Part shown: piece after piece, positions 1-9,444 of the stretch
Position numbering within the stretch: the stretch's first letter is position 1
Layout: the number at the start of each line of letters is the position of its first letter
NCBI RefSeq assembly: GCF_014204515.1
Contig: NZ_JACHLI010000033.1
Coordinates: 24,054 to 88,053 of the forward strand
Direction: 5' to 3'
DNA length: 64,000 bases
Source of the DNA: Pseudomonas nitroreducens
GTDB taxonomy: Bacteria; Pseudomonadota; Gammaproteobacteria; Pseudomonadales; Pseudomonadaceae
Program-made: the position numbers and the translations under genes
Notes under the pieces: generated by a model
Seen by the model: only the letters and a program-made list of their open reading frames with translations
The model's database searches: none
Told to the model about the DNA's origin: nothing

Positions 1-1200
1 TTCGAGCTGGAGATCGACAGCCAATTCCTCGCCACCGGCAAGCTGGTGCTCAGCCGCGCTTCAGGCGTGCTGCCCGATGGCACCCTGTTCGACCTCGCCA
101 GCCACGACGAACCACTGGCCCTGGACATCCCGCCGAACACCAGCAACACGCCGATCTACCTGGCGCTGCCGCTGGTCACCGGCAACCACGTCGAAGCCCG
201 CCGCAGCGAGCAGATCGACGTGCTGGCGCGCTACACCACCCGCGACCTGGAAGTGGCCGACTCCAACGCCGGCGACAGCACCAGCAGCCAGGTCACCTGC
301 GGCCGAGCCGACTTCCGCCTGTTGCTCGGCGAGCAACGCAACGATCAGGCCTACGTGCGCCTGAAGGTCTGCGACGTGCTCGACACCTCACCGGACGGTC
401 GCATCACGCTCGACCCCGACTTCATCCCCAGCCACCTGCACTTCCACGAGAGCGGCTACCTGCTGTCGTGTCTCAAGGAAGTGGTCAGCATGCTCGGCCA
501 CCGCGGCGACACCCTGGCCGAACGCATCCGCTCCACCGGCAAGGTCGGCGGCGCCGAGGTCGGCGACTTCATGATGCTGCAGTTGATCAACCGGACCGAG
601 CTGGTGCTGCGCCACAACCTGGATCTGGAGCAGGTGCATCCCGAAGAGGTGTACTGCACGCTGCTGGCGATGCTGGGCGACCTCGCCACCTTCTCCAGCG
701 AAACCAAGCGCCCGCGACTGGACGGCCGCTACCAGCACAGCGACCAGGGCGCCAGCTTCCGCAGGCTGATGGAAGCCATCCGCCAGGTGCTGTCGATGGT
801 GCTCGAACAGCACGCCATCGAACTGGTCCTGCAGCAGCGCCAGTACGGCATCCTGGTTTCGCCGCTGCACGACCACAAGCTGCTCGCCAGCTCCTCCTTC
901 GTACTCGCCGCCAGCGCCCAGTGCGAAGCGGAGGAATTGCGCCAGCGCCTGCCGGCGCACCTCAAGGCCGGCCCGGTGGAGCGCATCCGCCAGCTGGTCA
1001 ACCTGCACCTTCCGGGTATCCGCGTGAAGCCATTGCCAGTGGCGCCGCGACAGATCCCGTTCCACGCCAACAAGACCTACTTCATCCTCGAGCTCAACCC
1101 GGAAGAGCAGGCGCAGCTGGAGCGATCCGGCGGTTTCGCCTTCCATGTGTCCGGCGAATTCTCCGGGCTCGAACTGAAGTTCTGGGCCATCAGGAACTGA
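1..1200 (+). CDS. tssK: Type VI secretion baseplate protein TssK (5' end missing)
   Basis: TssK is the trimeric T6SS baseplate subunit that connects the baseplate wedges to the TssJLM membrane complex in the cytoplasm. The reading frame is open from base 1 (first residues FELEIDSQFLATGKL) to the stop at 1198-1200, giving 399 visible residues. The family is usually about 445 residues, so roughly the first 45 lie outside the window. The content matches HsiJ2/TssK: an N-terminal shell domain, a central helical part (LHFHESGYLL, GDFMMLQLINR) and a C-terminal head ending in GLELKFWAIRN. It is followed after 4 bp by tssL, then tssM, a phosphatase and a kinase, the same order as the P. aeruginosa H2-T6SS cluster. 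Confidence 0.93.
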   Translation, partial: FELEIDSQFLATGKLVLSRASGVLPDGTLFDLASHDEPLALDIPPNTSNTPIYLALPLVTGNHVEARRSEQIDVLARYTTRDLEVADSNAGDSTSSQVTCGRADFRLLLGEQRNDQAYVRLKVCDVLDTSPDGRITLDPDFIPSHLHFHESGYLLSCLKEVVSMLGHRGDTLAERIRSTGKVGGAEVGDFMMLQLINRTELVLRHNLDLEQVHPEEVYCTLLAMLGDLATFSSETKRPRLDGRYQHSDQGASFRRLMEAIRQVLSMVLEQHAIELVLQQRQYGILVSPLHDHKLLASSSFVLAASAQCEAEELRQRLPAHLKAGPVERIRQLVNLHLPGIRVKPLPVAPRQIPFHANKTYFILELNPEEQAQLERSGGFAFHVSGEFSGLELKFWAIRN

Positions 1201-1204
1201 GCGC

Positions 1205-2074
1205 ATGATCAAGGAAATGGATTACCCGCAGGACGACAAGACCGTGCTGGTCGGCCGCGAGGGCGAGGACCACTCGAGCAGCCCGCTGACCGACTTCGCC
1301 GAGCCGCCGCGCTTCGAGCAACTGGAAGCACGGATGATCTACGCCGCGCGGCTGCGCCCGGAAGAGACCTTCAACATCAGTCTCAACCCGCTGGTGGCCG
1401 CCGCCGCCGAGCTGCTCTCGGACGTGGTGCGGATCAAGCACTCCAGTGCCGGCGAAGACCTGCGCACGCTCAATGACAAGCTGAGCGCCGGCATCCGGCA
1501 ATTCGAAATGCGCGCCCTGCACGAGGGCGCCGAGAACAGCCAGGTGATGGCCGCCCGCTACGTGCTCTGCACCGTGCTCGACGAAGCAGTGGTGACCACC
1601 GACTGGGGCAACGAAAGCGAGTGGTCGCAGATGAGCCTGCTCAGCAGCTTCCACAACGAGACCTTCGGCGGCGAGAAGTTCTTCCAACTGCTGGAGCGCC
1701 TGTCGCGCAACCCGGTCAAGCACCTGCCGATGCTGGAGCTGATGTACCTGTGCCTGGCCCTGGGGTTCGAAGGCAAGTACCGCGTGCTGCCGCGCGGCAT
1801 GCTCGAACTCGAAGCGGTGCGCGACAGCCTCTACCGCCAGATCCGCCAGTTGCGCGGCGACGTGCCCCGTGAGCTGTCACCACAGTGGGAAGGCCTGCGT
1901 GACTCGCGCCAGCGCCTGGTACGCATCGTGCCCTGGTGGCTGGTAGCGCTATTCACCCTGGTCTGCCTGGTGGTGATGTACACGGGATTTGCCTGGGTAC
2001 TCGACGACCAGCGCGAGAGCGTTCTGCAACCCTATCAGCAACTCGACCCGGCTCCGGTCGAGCCCAAGTCGTAA
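1205..2074 (+). CDS. tssL: Type VI secretion membrane protein TssL (DotU family)
   Basis: TssL is the inner-membrane subunit of the T6SS trans-envelope complex; it has a cytoplasmic helical hook domain anchored by one C-terminal membrane helix. The 289-residue product has the DotU features: a cytoplasmic domain (about residues 45-230, including NPLVAAAAELLSDV, ARYVLCTVLDEAV and FGGEKFFQLLERL) and one hydrophobic segment at about 242-266 (WWLVALFTLVCLVVMYTGFAW). A short tail follows, without the OmpA/peptidoglycan-binding extension found in some TssL proteins. The ATG at 1205 lies 4 bp after the tssK stop, and tssM starts 15 bp downstream, so these are one operon. Confidence 0.94.
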   Translation: MIKEMDYPQDDKTVLVGREGEDHSSSPLTDFAEPPRFEQLEARMIYAARLRPEETFNISLNPLVAAAAELLSDVVRIKHSSAGEDLRTLNDKLSAGIRQFEMRALHEGAENSQVMAARYVLCTVLDEAVVTTDWGNESEWSQMSLLSSFHNETFGGEKFFQLLERLSRNPVKHLPMLELMYLCLALGFEGKYRVLPRGMLELEAVRDSLYRQIRQLRGDVPRELSPQWEGLRDSRQRLVRIVPWWLVALFTLVCLVVMYTGFAWVLDDQRESVLQPYQQLDPAPVEPKS

Positions 2075-2089
2075 CACAGGGAAAGTGTG

Positions 2090-5000
2090 ATGAAGAACTT
2101 CTTCAAGAAAGTCGGTGCCTTCCTGCGCCGGACCTGGGTCTGGAGCCTGCTGCTGGTGCTCCTGCTGGCGCTGCTGGTCTGGTTCACCGGGCCGCTGCTG
2201 GCGGTGAACGAACACAAGTTCTGGGAAGAGGCCAGCGCCCGCCTGCTGACCATCGCGGTGCTGTTCCTCGCCTGGGGCCTGTTCATGGTCTTCGCCAGTT
2301 GGCGCGCCATGCGCCGCAAGAAGGCCGAGGAAGAAAGCGAGGACGGCCAGGAACGCCTGCGCTGCCAGGAACTGATCAGCGACGAGCAGCATGAACTGCG
2401 CTCGCGCTTCCAGGACGCCCTGCGCATCCTCAAGACCTCCAGCCTCTACCGCGGTCGCAGCGAGCGCTGGCGCAACGAGCTGCCCTGGTACCTGATGCTC
2501 GGCCCGCAGGGCAGTGGCAAGACCAGCCTGCTGGACTTCTCCGGGCTGGAGTTTCCGATCAACCGGATCGAGCGCAAGCTGACCCGCGACACCAGCGGCA
2601 CCCGTTACTGCGACTGGTACTTCGCCGAACACGGCGTGCTGGTCGACGCCACCGGCCGCTACCTGAGCCAGGGCGACGCGGAGGTCGACGCCAGTGGCTG
2701 GAACACCCTGCTCAACCTGCTGCGCAAACGCCGCCGCGCCCGCCCGCTCAACGGCGTGGTCGTCAACGTTCCGGTGGACCTGCTGCAGGCCGGCGACGAA
2801 CAGGCGCTGGAGACACTCGGCCGGCAGATTCGCGCACGCCTGCAGGACGTGCACCGCAACCTGCACGTCGACCTCCCCGTTTACCTGGTGCTGAGCAAGG
2901 CCGACAAACTGCAGGGCTTCGACGAATTCTTCGACCAGCTGTCCCGCGAGGAAAGCGACCAGGTGCTGGGCGTCAGCTTCCGCAAGGAGCAGAACGGCAC
3001 GGACGTCAGCGTCCTGCGCCAGGAGTTCGAGGAACTCCTGCGTCGTCTCAACAGCCAGGTCATCCTGCGCATGCACCAGGAGCGCAACACCCAGCGCCGC
3101 GGCCGCATCCTCGACTTCCCGCATCAGTTGGCGCAGATCGGCGACCGCCTGAGCCTGCTGGTGGAGTTCGCCTTCACCGGCAACCGCTACCAGCGCGCCA
3201 GCCAGCTTCGCGGCTTCTACCTCACCAGCGCGCCGCACCTGGCCCAACAGATGGACGCAGACACCGCCGCCATCGGCGCCAACCTGGGCATGGCCAGCGT
3301 CAAGCTGCCGACCCTGCGCGAAGGGCGTCCACGCTTCATCCATCACCTGTTCAGCCGGGTGATCTTCCCCGAGTCCGAACTGGCCGGCCTGGACAAGCGC
3401 GAAACCGCGCGCATCCACTGGGGGCAGCGCGCGGTCTACGCCGCCTCGCTGGCGCTGCTCGCCGTGTTCGGCCTGGTCTGGTCCAGTGGCTTCTCCGCCA
3501 ACAACGGCCGCCTGGATCAGGTTCGCGACCTCGGTCAGAAGCTCGCCCGCGAGCATGCCGCGCTCACCCCGCAGGATGACGCCAGGGCGACGCTCAAGGC
3601 ACTCGACACCAGCTACGCGGCCAGCCAGGTGTTCCCTGCCAAAGGCGACGTCGCCTTCAATGAGCGCGCCGGCCTCTACCAGGGTGAGGACAGCACTCCG
3701 GCCCTCACTGCCGCTTACCAGCGGGAGCTGCGGGAACAACTCCTGCCGCGCGTGGCGCGCACCCTCGAAGGGCAGATCCGCGCCAACCTGAACGACCGCG
3801 AGCGCCTGCTCGGCAGCCTGCGCGCCTACCTCATGCTGAACCTGCCCGAGCGCCGCGATGCCGGCTTCCTGAAGGGCTGGATCGGCGCAGACTGGTCGAT
3901 GCGCTACAGCGGTGACGCGGTGGTGCAGAACGGCCTGGGTACCCACTTCGCACGCCTGCTCGAACAGCCCTTCGTCTATCCGCTCAACGAGCCGCTGGTA
4001 GCCCAGGCCCGCCAGGTGCTGCGCAGCGAGTCGCTCGCCAACGTGGTCTACCGCGTCCTGCGCGAACAGGCACGCAGCCTGCCCGAGTACCGCCTCGACC
4101 AGCACCTGGGGCCGCAGGGTTCGCTGTTCTCCGGCACCGACTATGCGATCCCCGGCTTCTACACCCTGCGCGGCTACCAGCAATACTTCGTCGCACAAGG
4201 CGCGCCGATGGTCCGCGAAATCCTGCGCGACAACTGGGTACTGGGCGAAGGCAACAGCCTCAGCGTGCAGGACCTCAGCCGTCTGATGGTGGAACTGCAG
4301 CAGCTGTATTTCCGCGACTACGCCAACCTGTGGAGCGAGGCGGTCAATCGCGTCCAGTTGCAGCCGATCCGCGAGTTCGACCAGGGCGCGGACCAGGTAG
4401 CCGGCCTGACCGCCGCCAACTCGCCGCTGTTGCAACTGCTCGTGGAGGTTCGCGAAAACACCCGCATCCCGGGCATCGCCGAAAGCACCGAAGCGGCCGG
4501 CGATCTGGCCGGAGCCGCTGCGGATGCCGCCGGCGGCAAGATCGGCAAGGTCGGCCAGGTCGCGGCAGCCGCCGCCGAACAAGCCCAGGATGCCCTCGCC
4601 AAGAGCCTCCCGGATACCGCCCGGCAGGCCTTGCAGCGCCGCTTCGAACCGCTGCACCGCCTGCTCGACGACAACGGCGGCCCGGCGGCCGACCTCGCCC
4701 CGGTGATGCAGGCGCTCAACGGCCTGCAGCTGCAACTGAGCAGCCTGGCCCGCGCCAGCCAGCCGGAACAGGTCGCCTTCGAACTGGCGCGCGGTCGCAT
4801 GGGCGGTCAGGTCGACGCCCTGGCCACCCTGCGCAGCGCCGCGGTCCGCCTGCCACAGCCGGTGAGCGGCTGGTTCAACCTGCTGGCCGAGGACAGCTGG
4901 AGACTGGTACTGGGTGACGCCTACCGCTACCTGAACCAGCGCTACCAGGCCGAGCTGTACAGCTTCTACTTCAAGGCCATCAACCAGCGCTACCCGTTCA

Positions 5001-5629
5001 ACGCCAAGAGCAACAGCGACGTCGCCATCGCTGACTTCCGCGAGTTCTTCAAGACCCAGGGCATCGCCGATCGCTTCTTCGACAGCTACCTGAAACCCTT
5101 CGTCAGCGGCGATCCGGGCAACTACCGCCTGCGCAGCGTCGATGGCCACAGCCTGCCGATGTCGCGCACCTTCCTCGAACAGATGGGCTACGCCCAGGCA
5201 ATTCGCCGCAGCTTCTTCGCCGACAACCCGGCCGAGCCGCAGGTGCAGTTCAAGCTGGAGCCCTACTCCATCGACTCCAGCCTGAGCCGCGCCGACTTCC
5301 GCTTCGGCGACCAGTTGCTGGAATACCGCCATGGTCCGATCGTGCCGGTCGCCTTCCGCTGGCCGACCGACGCAGACGACGGCCGCACCAGCCTGATCCT
5401 GGAAGAACTGGGCGGCCGCCGTGTCAGCCTGGAGAAAAACACCGGCCCCTGGTCGCTGTTCCGCCTCTTCGACCAGATGCAGAGCGAGTACCTGCGCGGG
5501 CGTGACGTGCTGATGCTCAAGGCCGACCTCGGCGGACTGCGTGCCAACTACCTGGTGCTGGCACAGCGTTCGCCGAACCCGTTCGACCTCGGCAACCTGC
5601 GCAGCTTCCGGCTGCCGGTCTCGCTCTGA
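2090..5629 (+). CDS. tssM: Type VI secretion membrane protein TssM (IcmF family)
   Basis: TssM is the large inner-membrane scaffold of the T6SS, spanning the periplasm to contact TssJ. The 1179-residue product has two N-terminal membrane helices (about 15-38 and 52-70), a cytoplasmic GTPase-like domain with an intact Walker A motif (GPQGSGKTS, residues 138-146), a third membrane helix near 445-465 (VYAASLALLAVFGLVW) and a long periplasmic C-terminal region. An Ala-rich stretch near residues 800-840 looks like a linker. I start at ATG 2090; a GTG immediately before it (2087) gives one extra Met and is equally possible. The stop overlaps the next gene's ATG by one base (TGATG), suggesting translational coupling. 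Confidence 0.95.
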   Translation: MKNFFKKVGAFLRRTWVWSLLLVLLLALLVWFTGPLLAVNEHKFWEEASARLLTIAVLFLAWGLFMVFASWRAMRRKKAEEESEDGQERLRCQELISDEQHELRSRFQDALRILKTSSLYRGRSERWRNELPWYLMLGPQGSGKTSLLDFSGLEFPINRIERKLTRDTSGTRYCDWYFAEHGVLVDATGRYLSQGDAEVDASGWNTLLNLLRKRRRARPLNGVVVNVPVDLLQAGDEQALETLGRQIRARLQDVHRNLHVDLPVYLVLSKADKLQGFDEFFDQLSREESDQVLGVSFRKEQNGTDVSVLRQEFEELLRRLNSQVILRMHQERNTQRRGRILDFPHQLAQIGDRLSLLVEFAFTGNRYQRASQLRGFYLTSAPHLAQQMDADTAAIGANLGMASVKLPTLREGRPRFIHHLFSRVIFPESELAGLDKRETARIHWGQRAVYAASLALLAVFGLVWSSGFSANNGRLDQVRDLGQKLAREHAALTPQDDARATLKALDTSYAASQVFPAKGDVAFNERAGLYQGEDSTPALTAAYQRELREQLLPRVARTLEGQIRANLNDRERLLGSLRAYLMLNLPERRDAGFLKGWIGADWSMRYSGDAVVQNGLGTHFARLLEQPFVYPLNEPLVAQARQVLRSESLANVVYRVLREQARSLPEYRLDQHLGPQGSLFSGTDYAIPGFYTLRGYQQYFVAQGAPMVREILRDNWVLGEGNSLSVQDLSRLMVELQQLYFRDYANLWSEAVNRVQLQPIREFDQGADQVAGLTAANSPLLQLLVEVRENTRIPGIAESTEAAGDLAGAAADAAGGKIGKVGQVAAAAAEQAQDALAKSLPDTARQALQRRFEPLHRLLDDNGGPAADLAPVMQALNGLQLQLSSLARASQPEQVAFELARGRMGGQVDALATLRSAAVRLPQPVSGWFNLLAEDSWRLVLGDAYRYLNQRYQAELYSFYFKAINQRYPFNAKSNSDVAIADFREFFKTQGIADRFFDSYLKPFVSGDPGNYRLRSVDGHSLPMSRTFLEQMGYAQAIRRSFFADNPAEPQVQFKLEPYSIDSSLSRADFRFGDQLLEYRHGPIVPVAFRWPTDADDGRTSLILEELGGRRVSLEKNTGPWSLFRLFDQMQSEYLRGRDVLMLKADLGGLRANYLVLAQRSPNPFDLGNLRSFRLPVSL

Positions 5630-6357
5630 TGCAAGTCGCACTGCGTTGGAGCAGCACGGCGCGCACGGACACCGGCAAGGTCCGTGCGCGCAACGAAGAT
5701 GCCTTCCTCGACCACCCGGAGCATGGGCTCTGGGTGGTGGCCGATGGCATGGGCGGGCACTCGCGAGGCGATCGGGCGAGCCGCATGATCGTCGAAGCGC
5801 TGGCGCAGATCACGCACTACGCGGACCTCGACACCCGCACACAGCAGATTCGCCAGCAGCTGCACTGGCTCAATCGGCGCTTCGTGATGGAAATGACCCA
5901 GACCGCCGACCAGCCCCCGCAAGTCATGGGCAGCACCGTCGTCGCGCTGCTGCTCGACGACAAGCGGGCCACCTGCATCTGGGCCGGCGACAGCCGCTGC
6001 TACCTGTGGCGCGACCATCGTCTCTACCAGCTCACCCGCGACCACTCCCTGCAACAGCAATTGATGGACGAACAGGGCATGGACGCCGAGCAGGCCCGGC
6101 GCCATCCCTCCGCCCACGCACTGACCTGCGCCGTCGGCGTCGGCGACAAGTTCTCCCTCGACACCCTGGAGCTGAACATCCACCCCGGCGACACCTTCCT
6201 GCTCTGCAGCGATGGCCTCTACAACAGCCACAGCGAGCAGACTCTCGGCAACGCCCTGAGCCAGGGCTCCATCCAGGGGGCGCTCGACCAACTGATCGAC
6301 CTCGCCCTGGAAGGCTCCGCGCGCGACAACCTGACCGCCGTGGTGATCCGCCGATGA
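5629..6357 (+). CDS. stp1: PP2C-family Ser/Thr phosphatase of the T6SS cluster (Stp1/PppA type)
   Basis: This is a metal-dependent PP2C protein phosphatase, expected to remove phosphate added by the adjacent kinase and so tune T6SS activity. The 242-residue product has the PP2C signatures in order: RNEDAFLD, ADGMGGHSRGD, a central GDSRCYLW and a C-terminal LLCSDGLYNSHSE followed by SARDNLTAVVI. The metal-binding aspartates are present. There is no membrane segment, so it is cytoplasmic. It starts on the last base of tssM and overlaps the kinase by 4 bp (ATGA). It corresponds by position and family to Stp1 (PA1670) in the P. aeruginosa H2 cluster; the symbol is by that analogy. Confidence 0.9.
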   Translation: MQVALRWSSTARTDTGKVRARNEDAFLDHPEHGLWVVADGMGGHSRGDRASRMIVEALAQITHYADLDTRTQQIRQQLHWLNRRFVMEMTQTADQPPQVMGSTVVALLLDDKRATCIWAGDSRCYLWRDHRLYQLTRDHSLQQQLMDEQGMDAEQARRHPSAHALTCAVGVGDKFSLDTLELNIHPGDTFLLCSDGLYNSHSEQTLGNALSQGSIQGALDQLIDLALEGSARDNLTAVVIRR

Positions 6358-7346
6358 CCCTCGACAACCTCGCGGCGCCTGCCGACAACTGCACCTACTT
6401 CGCCTTCGTCGGCCAGCCAACCGCGCACCCGGCGCCCGCTCCGGTGCCCGCCCAGGAGGCGGGAGACGCGGCCCTGCCCGAGGTACTCCTGGGCCGCTAC
6501 CAGCTTGAACGCCTGCTCGGCGTCGGCGGCATGGGCGCCGTGTACCGCGCGCGCGACCTGCTGCGCGAGCAGTTCGGCGACCCCGACCCCTACGTCGCCG
6601 TCAAGCTGCTCAACGAGGAGTTCTCCCAGTACCCCGATGCCAGCACGTTGCTCTACAGCGAGTTCGCGCTGACCATGCGCCTGCGCCATCCGCACATCGT
6701 CCGACTGCACAGCTTCGAAGTCGACAGCGCCTGCCGGCGGGCCTTCATCACGCTGGAACTGATGCGCGGCCTGACGCTCGACCAACTGCTCTGCGAACGC
6801 CCCGAAGGCCTGCTCTGGGACGAGTGTCGCCTCATCGCACTGAGCCTGCTCGATGCCCTGGCGTACTCCCATGATTGCGGCGTACTGCATGGCGACCTGA
6901 AGCCCAGCAACGTGATGCTCGCCGAAGACGGCGCGCGGCTCTTCGACTACGGCCTGGGCCAGCCCCGCGAGGGCCTGCTCGACGGACTGCCGCGCCTGTC
7001 GCGCGAACGCTTCAACGCCTGGACGCCCCGCTACGCAGCGCTCGAGCTCCTCGACGGCGCCCCCATTTCGCCGGCCAGCGACCTCTTCGCTGTCGCCTGC
7101 GTCCTGCATGAACTGCTGAGCGGCAAACACCCCTACCAGCGGCTCGACGCTCGCGAAGCCAAAGCCCAGCGCCTGGAACGAAAACTCAAGGCGCCACGCC
7201 GGCTGACGCCGCAGACCTGGCACGCCCTGCGCACCGCGCTGGCGCTGAGTGAAGACGAGCGGCGCATCAGCGTCCGCGAACTGCGCGAGGCTTTCGTCGC
7301 GCAACCCAAGGCCAAGCACCGCTGGTTCCAGCGGCGCACCGGATGA
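6354..7346 (+). CDS. stk1: Ser/Thr protein kinase of the T6SS cluster (Stk1/PpkA type)
   Basis: This is a Hanks-type kinase expected to phosphorylate a T6SS component such as an FHA protein. I chose the ATG at 6354 overlapping the phosphatase stop; the frame is open far upstream but only antisense to real genes. The 330-residue product has a Pro/Ala-rich N-terminus, a glycine loop (GVGGMGAVY, from residue 56), the lysine of VAVK (84), catalytic loop HGDLKPSN (179-186) and FDYG (197-200). The family norms are HRDLKPxN and DFG, so two signature positions differ, while the catalytic Asp, Lys and Asn remain. There is no membrane helix. Position and size match Stk1 (PA1671). vgrG follows 22 bp later. 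Confidence 0.9.
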   Translation: MTLDNLAAPADNCTYFAFVGQPTAHPAPAPVPAQEAGDAALPEVLLGRYQLERLLGVGGMGAVYRARDLLREQFGDPDPYVAVKLLNEEFSQYPDASTLLYSEFALTMRLRHPHIVRLHSFEVDSACRRAFITLELMRGLTLDQLLCERPEGLLWDECRLIALSLLDALAYSHDCGVLHGDLKPSNVMLAEDGARLFDYGLGQPREGLLDGLPRLSRERFNAWTPRYAALELLDGAPISPASDLFAVACVLHELLSGKHPYQRLDAREAKAQRLERKLKAPRRLTPQTWHALRTALALSEDERRISVRELREAFVAQPKAKHRWFQRRTG

Positions 7347-7368
7347 TGATCGAACAGGGAGCCTGAAC

Positions 7369-9408
7369 ATGTTCAACCCGGCCAACCAGACCCATTTCAG
7401 CCTGAGCATCGACGGGGTCGACAACGACCTGCAGGTGCTCGAGTTCCATGGCAGCGAAGGCATCAGCCGGCCCTACCGCTTCGAAGTCGAACTGGTCAGC
7501 GAGCGCTTCGACCTGAAGCTCGAAGACCTGCTGCACAAGCGCGCCTTCCTGGCTTTCACCCCCGACGGCGCCGGCATCCACGGGCAGATCCACCGCGTCG
7601 CCCAGGGCGACGCCGGCAAGCGCCTGTGCCGTTATCGGGTAGTCCTGGTGCCGCAACTGGCCTACCTCGCCCATCGCATCAACCAGCGCATCTTCCAGCA
7701 CCTGACCGTCCCCGAGATCATCGCCAGCGTGCTGGAAGAACACGGCATCCTCGCCGACGCCTATCAGTTCCAACTCGGCCCGACCGTCTACCCCCCGCGC
7801 GACTACTGCACCCAGTACGACGAGTCCGACCTGCATTTCGTCCAACGCTTGTGCGAAGAGGAAGGAATCCATTACCACTTCCGCCACCACAGCGACGGCC
7901 ACCGCCTGGTCTTCGGCGACGACCAGACCGCCTTCCCGCGCCTGGGCCGGCCGACGCCCTACATCCCCGACACCGGCATGGTCGCCGACCTGCCGGTGAT
8001 CAAGCGCTTCAACTTGGGCTTTGAAGCGCGCACCAGCCGCGTCACCCGCCGCGACTACGACTTCCAGAAGCCGCGCCTGCTCATGGAAGCCGCCTGCAAA
8101 CCCAAGGCCGAGAAGCCCGAGCCGGACCTGGAAGACTACGACTACCCCGGCCGCTTCACCGACCGCGAGCGCGGCAAGCACCTCAGCCAGCGCGCCCTTG
8201 AACGCCACCGCGCCGACTACCGCACCGCCCGCGGCGAAGGCGACCAGACCCGGTTGCTCAGCGGCCATTTCCTCGAACTCTCCGAACACCCGCGCGGTGA
8301 GTGGAACGACCTCTGGCTGCTCACCGAAGTCCTCCACGAAGGCAAACAGCCCCAGGTGCTGGAAGAATCCATCACCAGCGACGTCACCGAGCACAAGGAC
8401 GACTTCCACCAGGGCTACCGCAACCGCTTCGTCGCCACCCCCTGGGACGTGCCCTACCGCCCCGCCCTCGAACACCCCAAACCCAGGGTGCTGGGCAACC
8501 AGAGCGCCGTGGTCACCGGTCCGGCCGGCGAAGAAATCCACTGCGACCCGTACGGCCGCGTGAAGGTGCAGTTCTTCTGGGACCGCGAAGGCCAGGCCGA
8601 CGACCGGACCAGCTGCTGGCTGCGCGTCGCCAGCGGCTGGGCCGGCAACCTCTATGGCGGCATCGCCATTCCCCGCGTGGGCATGGAAGTGCTGGTCAGC
8701 TTCCTCGAAGGCGACCCCGACCAGCCGCTGGTTTCCGCCTGCCTCTACCACGCCGAGAACCAGGTGCCCTACCCCCTGCCGGCGAACAAGACCCGCAGCG
8801 TCTTCAAGACCAACAGCTACCCCGGCGGCGGTGGCTACAACGAACTGCGCATCGAAGACCGCAAAGGCCAGGAACAGATCTTCCTCCACGCCCAGCGCGA
8901 CTGGGACGAGAACATCGAACACGACCAGCGCATCCGCATCGGCCACGAGCGCCACGACACCGTCGAAGCCAACACCTACAGCGAATTCAAGGCCGAGGAG
9001 CACCACACCACCCACGGCGACCGCAAGGTGGAAACGCGCATCGACGACCACCTCACCGTGGCCAACAACCAGCACATCAAGATCGGCACCGGCCAGTTCA
9101 TCGACGCCGGCCAGGAAATCCACCTCAAGGCCGGGCAGAAACTCATCGTCGAAGCCGGCATGGAAATCACCCTCAAGGCCGGCGGCAGCTTCATCAAGCT
9201 CGACCCCGGCGGCGTCACCCTCGTCGGCCCCATGGTCAAGGTCAACGCCGGCGGCTCACCGGGCAACGGCTCGGGCATCGGCATCAAACCGCCGCTGCAA
9301 CCCAACGCGGCGGACGCGGACAAGGCGGGGAAAGAGATGGAAGAGGCGCTGATCAACGTGCCGCTGGAGCACATCGTGCCGGAAGCCGACTACCCCTTCT
9401 CCCTTTGA
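7369..9408 (+). CDS. vgrG: VgrG spike protein of the T6SS
   Basis: VgrG trimers cap the Hcp tube and carry effectors across the target envelope. The start is ATG 7369, preceded by AGGGAG; a longer in-frame opening runs back into the kinase gene and is rejected. The 679-residue product shows the gp27-like base (NQTHFSLSIDGV onward), the gp5 OB-fold region (DPYGRVKVQFFWDREG, SGWAGNLYGGIAIPRVGMEV, EGDPDQPLVSACLYH) and a C-terminal beta-helix spike (repeats around HLKAGQKLIVEAGMEITLKAG). After the spike there is only a short tail ending in EADYPFSL, so it has no fused enzyme domain. The next gene, 36 bp on, encodes the likely cargo. Confidence 0.95.
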   Translation: MFNPANQTHFSLSIDGVDNDLQVLEFHGSEGISRPYRFEVELVSERFDLKLEDLLHKRAFLAFTPDGAGIHGQIHRVAQGDAGKRLCRYRVVLVPQLAYLAHRINQRIFQHLTVPEIIASVLEEHGILADAYQFQLGPTVYPPRDYCTQYDESDLHFVQRLCEEEGIHYHFRHHSDGHRLVFGDDQTAFPRLGRPTPYIPDTGMVADLPVIKRFNLGFEARTSRVTRRDYDFQKPRLLMEAACKPKAEKPEPDLEDYDYPGRFTDRERGKHLSQRALERHRADYRTARGEGDQTRLLSGHFLELSEHPRGEWNDLWLLTEVLHEGKQPQVLEESITSDVTEHKDDFHQGYRNRFVATPWDVPYRPALEHPKPRVLGNQSAVVTGPAGEEIHCDPYGRVKVQFFWDREGQADDRTSCWLRVASGWAGNLYGGIAIPRVGMEVLVSFLEGDPDQPLVSACLYHAENQVPYPLPANKTRSVFKTNSYPGGGGYNELRIEDRKGQEQIFLHAQRDWDENIEHDQRIRIGHERHDTVEANTYSEFKAEEHHTTHGDRKVETRIDDHLTVANNQHIKIGTGQFIDAGQEIHLKAGQKLIVEAGMEITLKAGGSFIKLDPGGVTLVGPMVKVNAGGSPGNGSGIGIKPPLQPNAADADKAGKEMEEALINVPLEHIVPEADYPFSL

Positions 9409-9444
9409 CGAAACCAACCGAGCAATTAGAAAGGACGATTCAGG

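Noticed and set aside
1949..5641. A 1230-residue open frame on the minus strand
   Set aside because: It lies wholly antisense to tssM; long antisense frames are expected in GC-rich genes, and its residue make-up (Ala, Val, Gln, Glu-rich) shows no domain.
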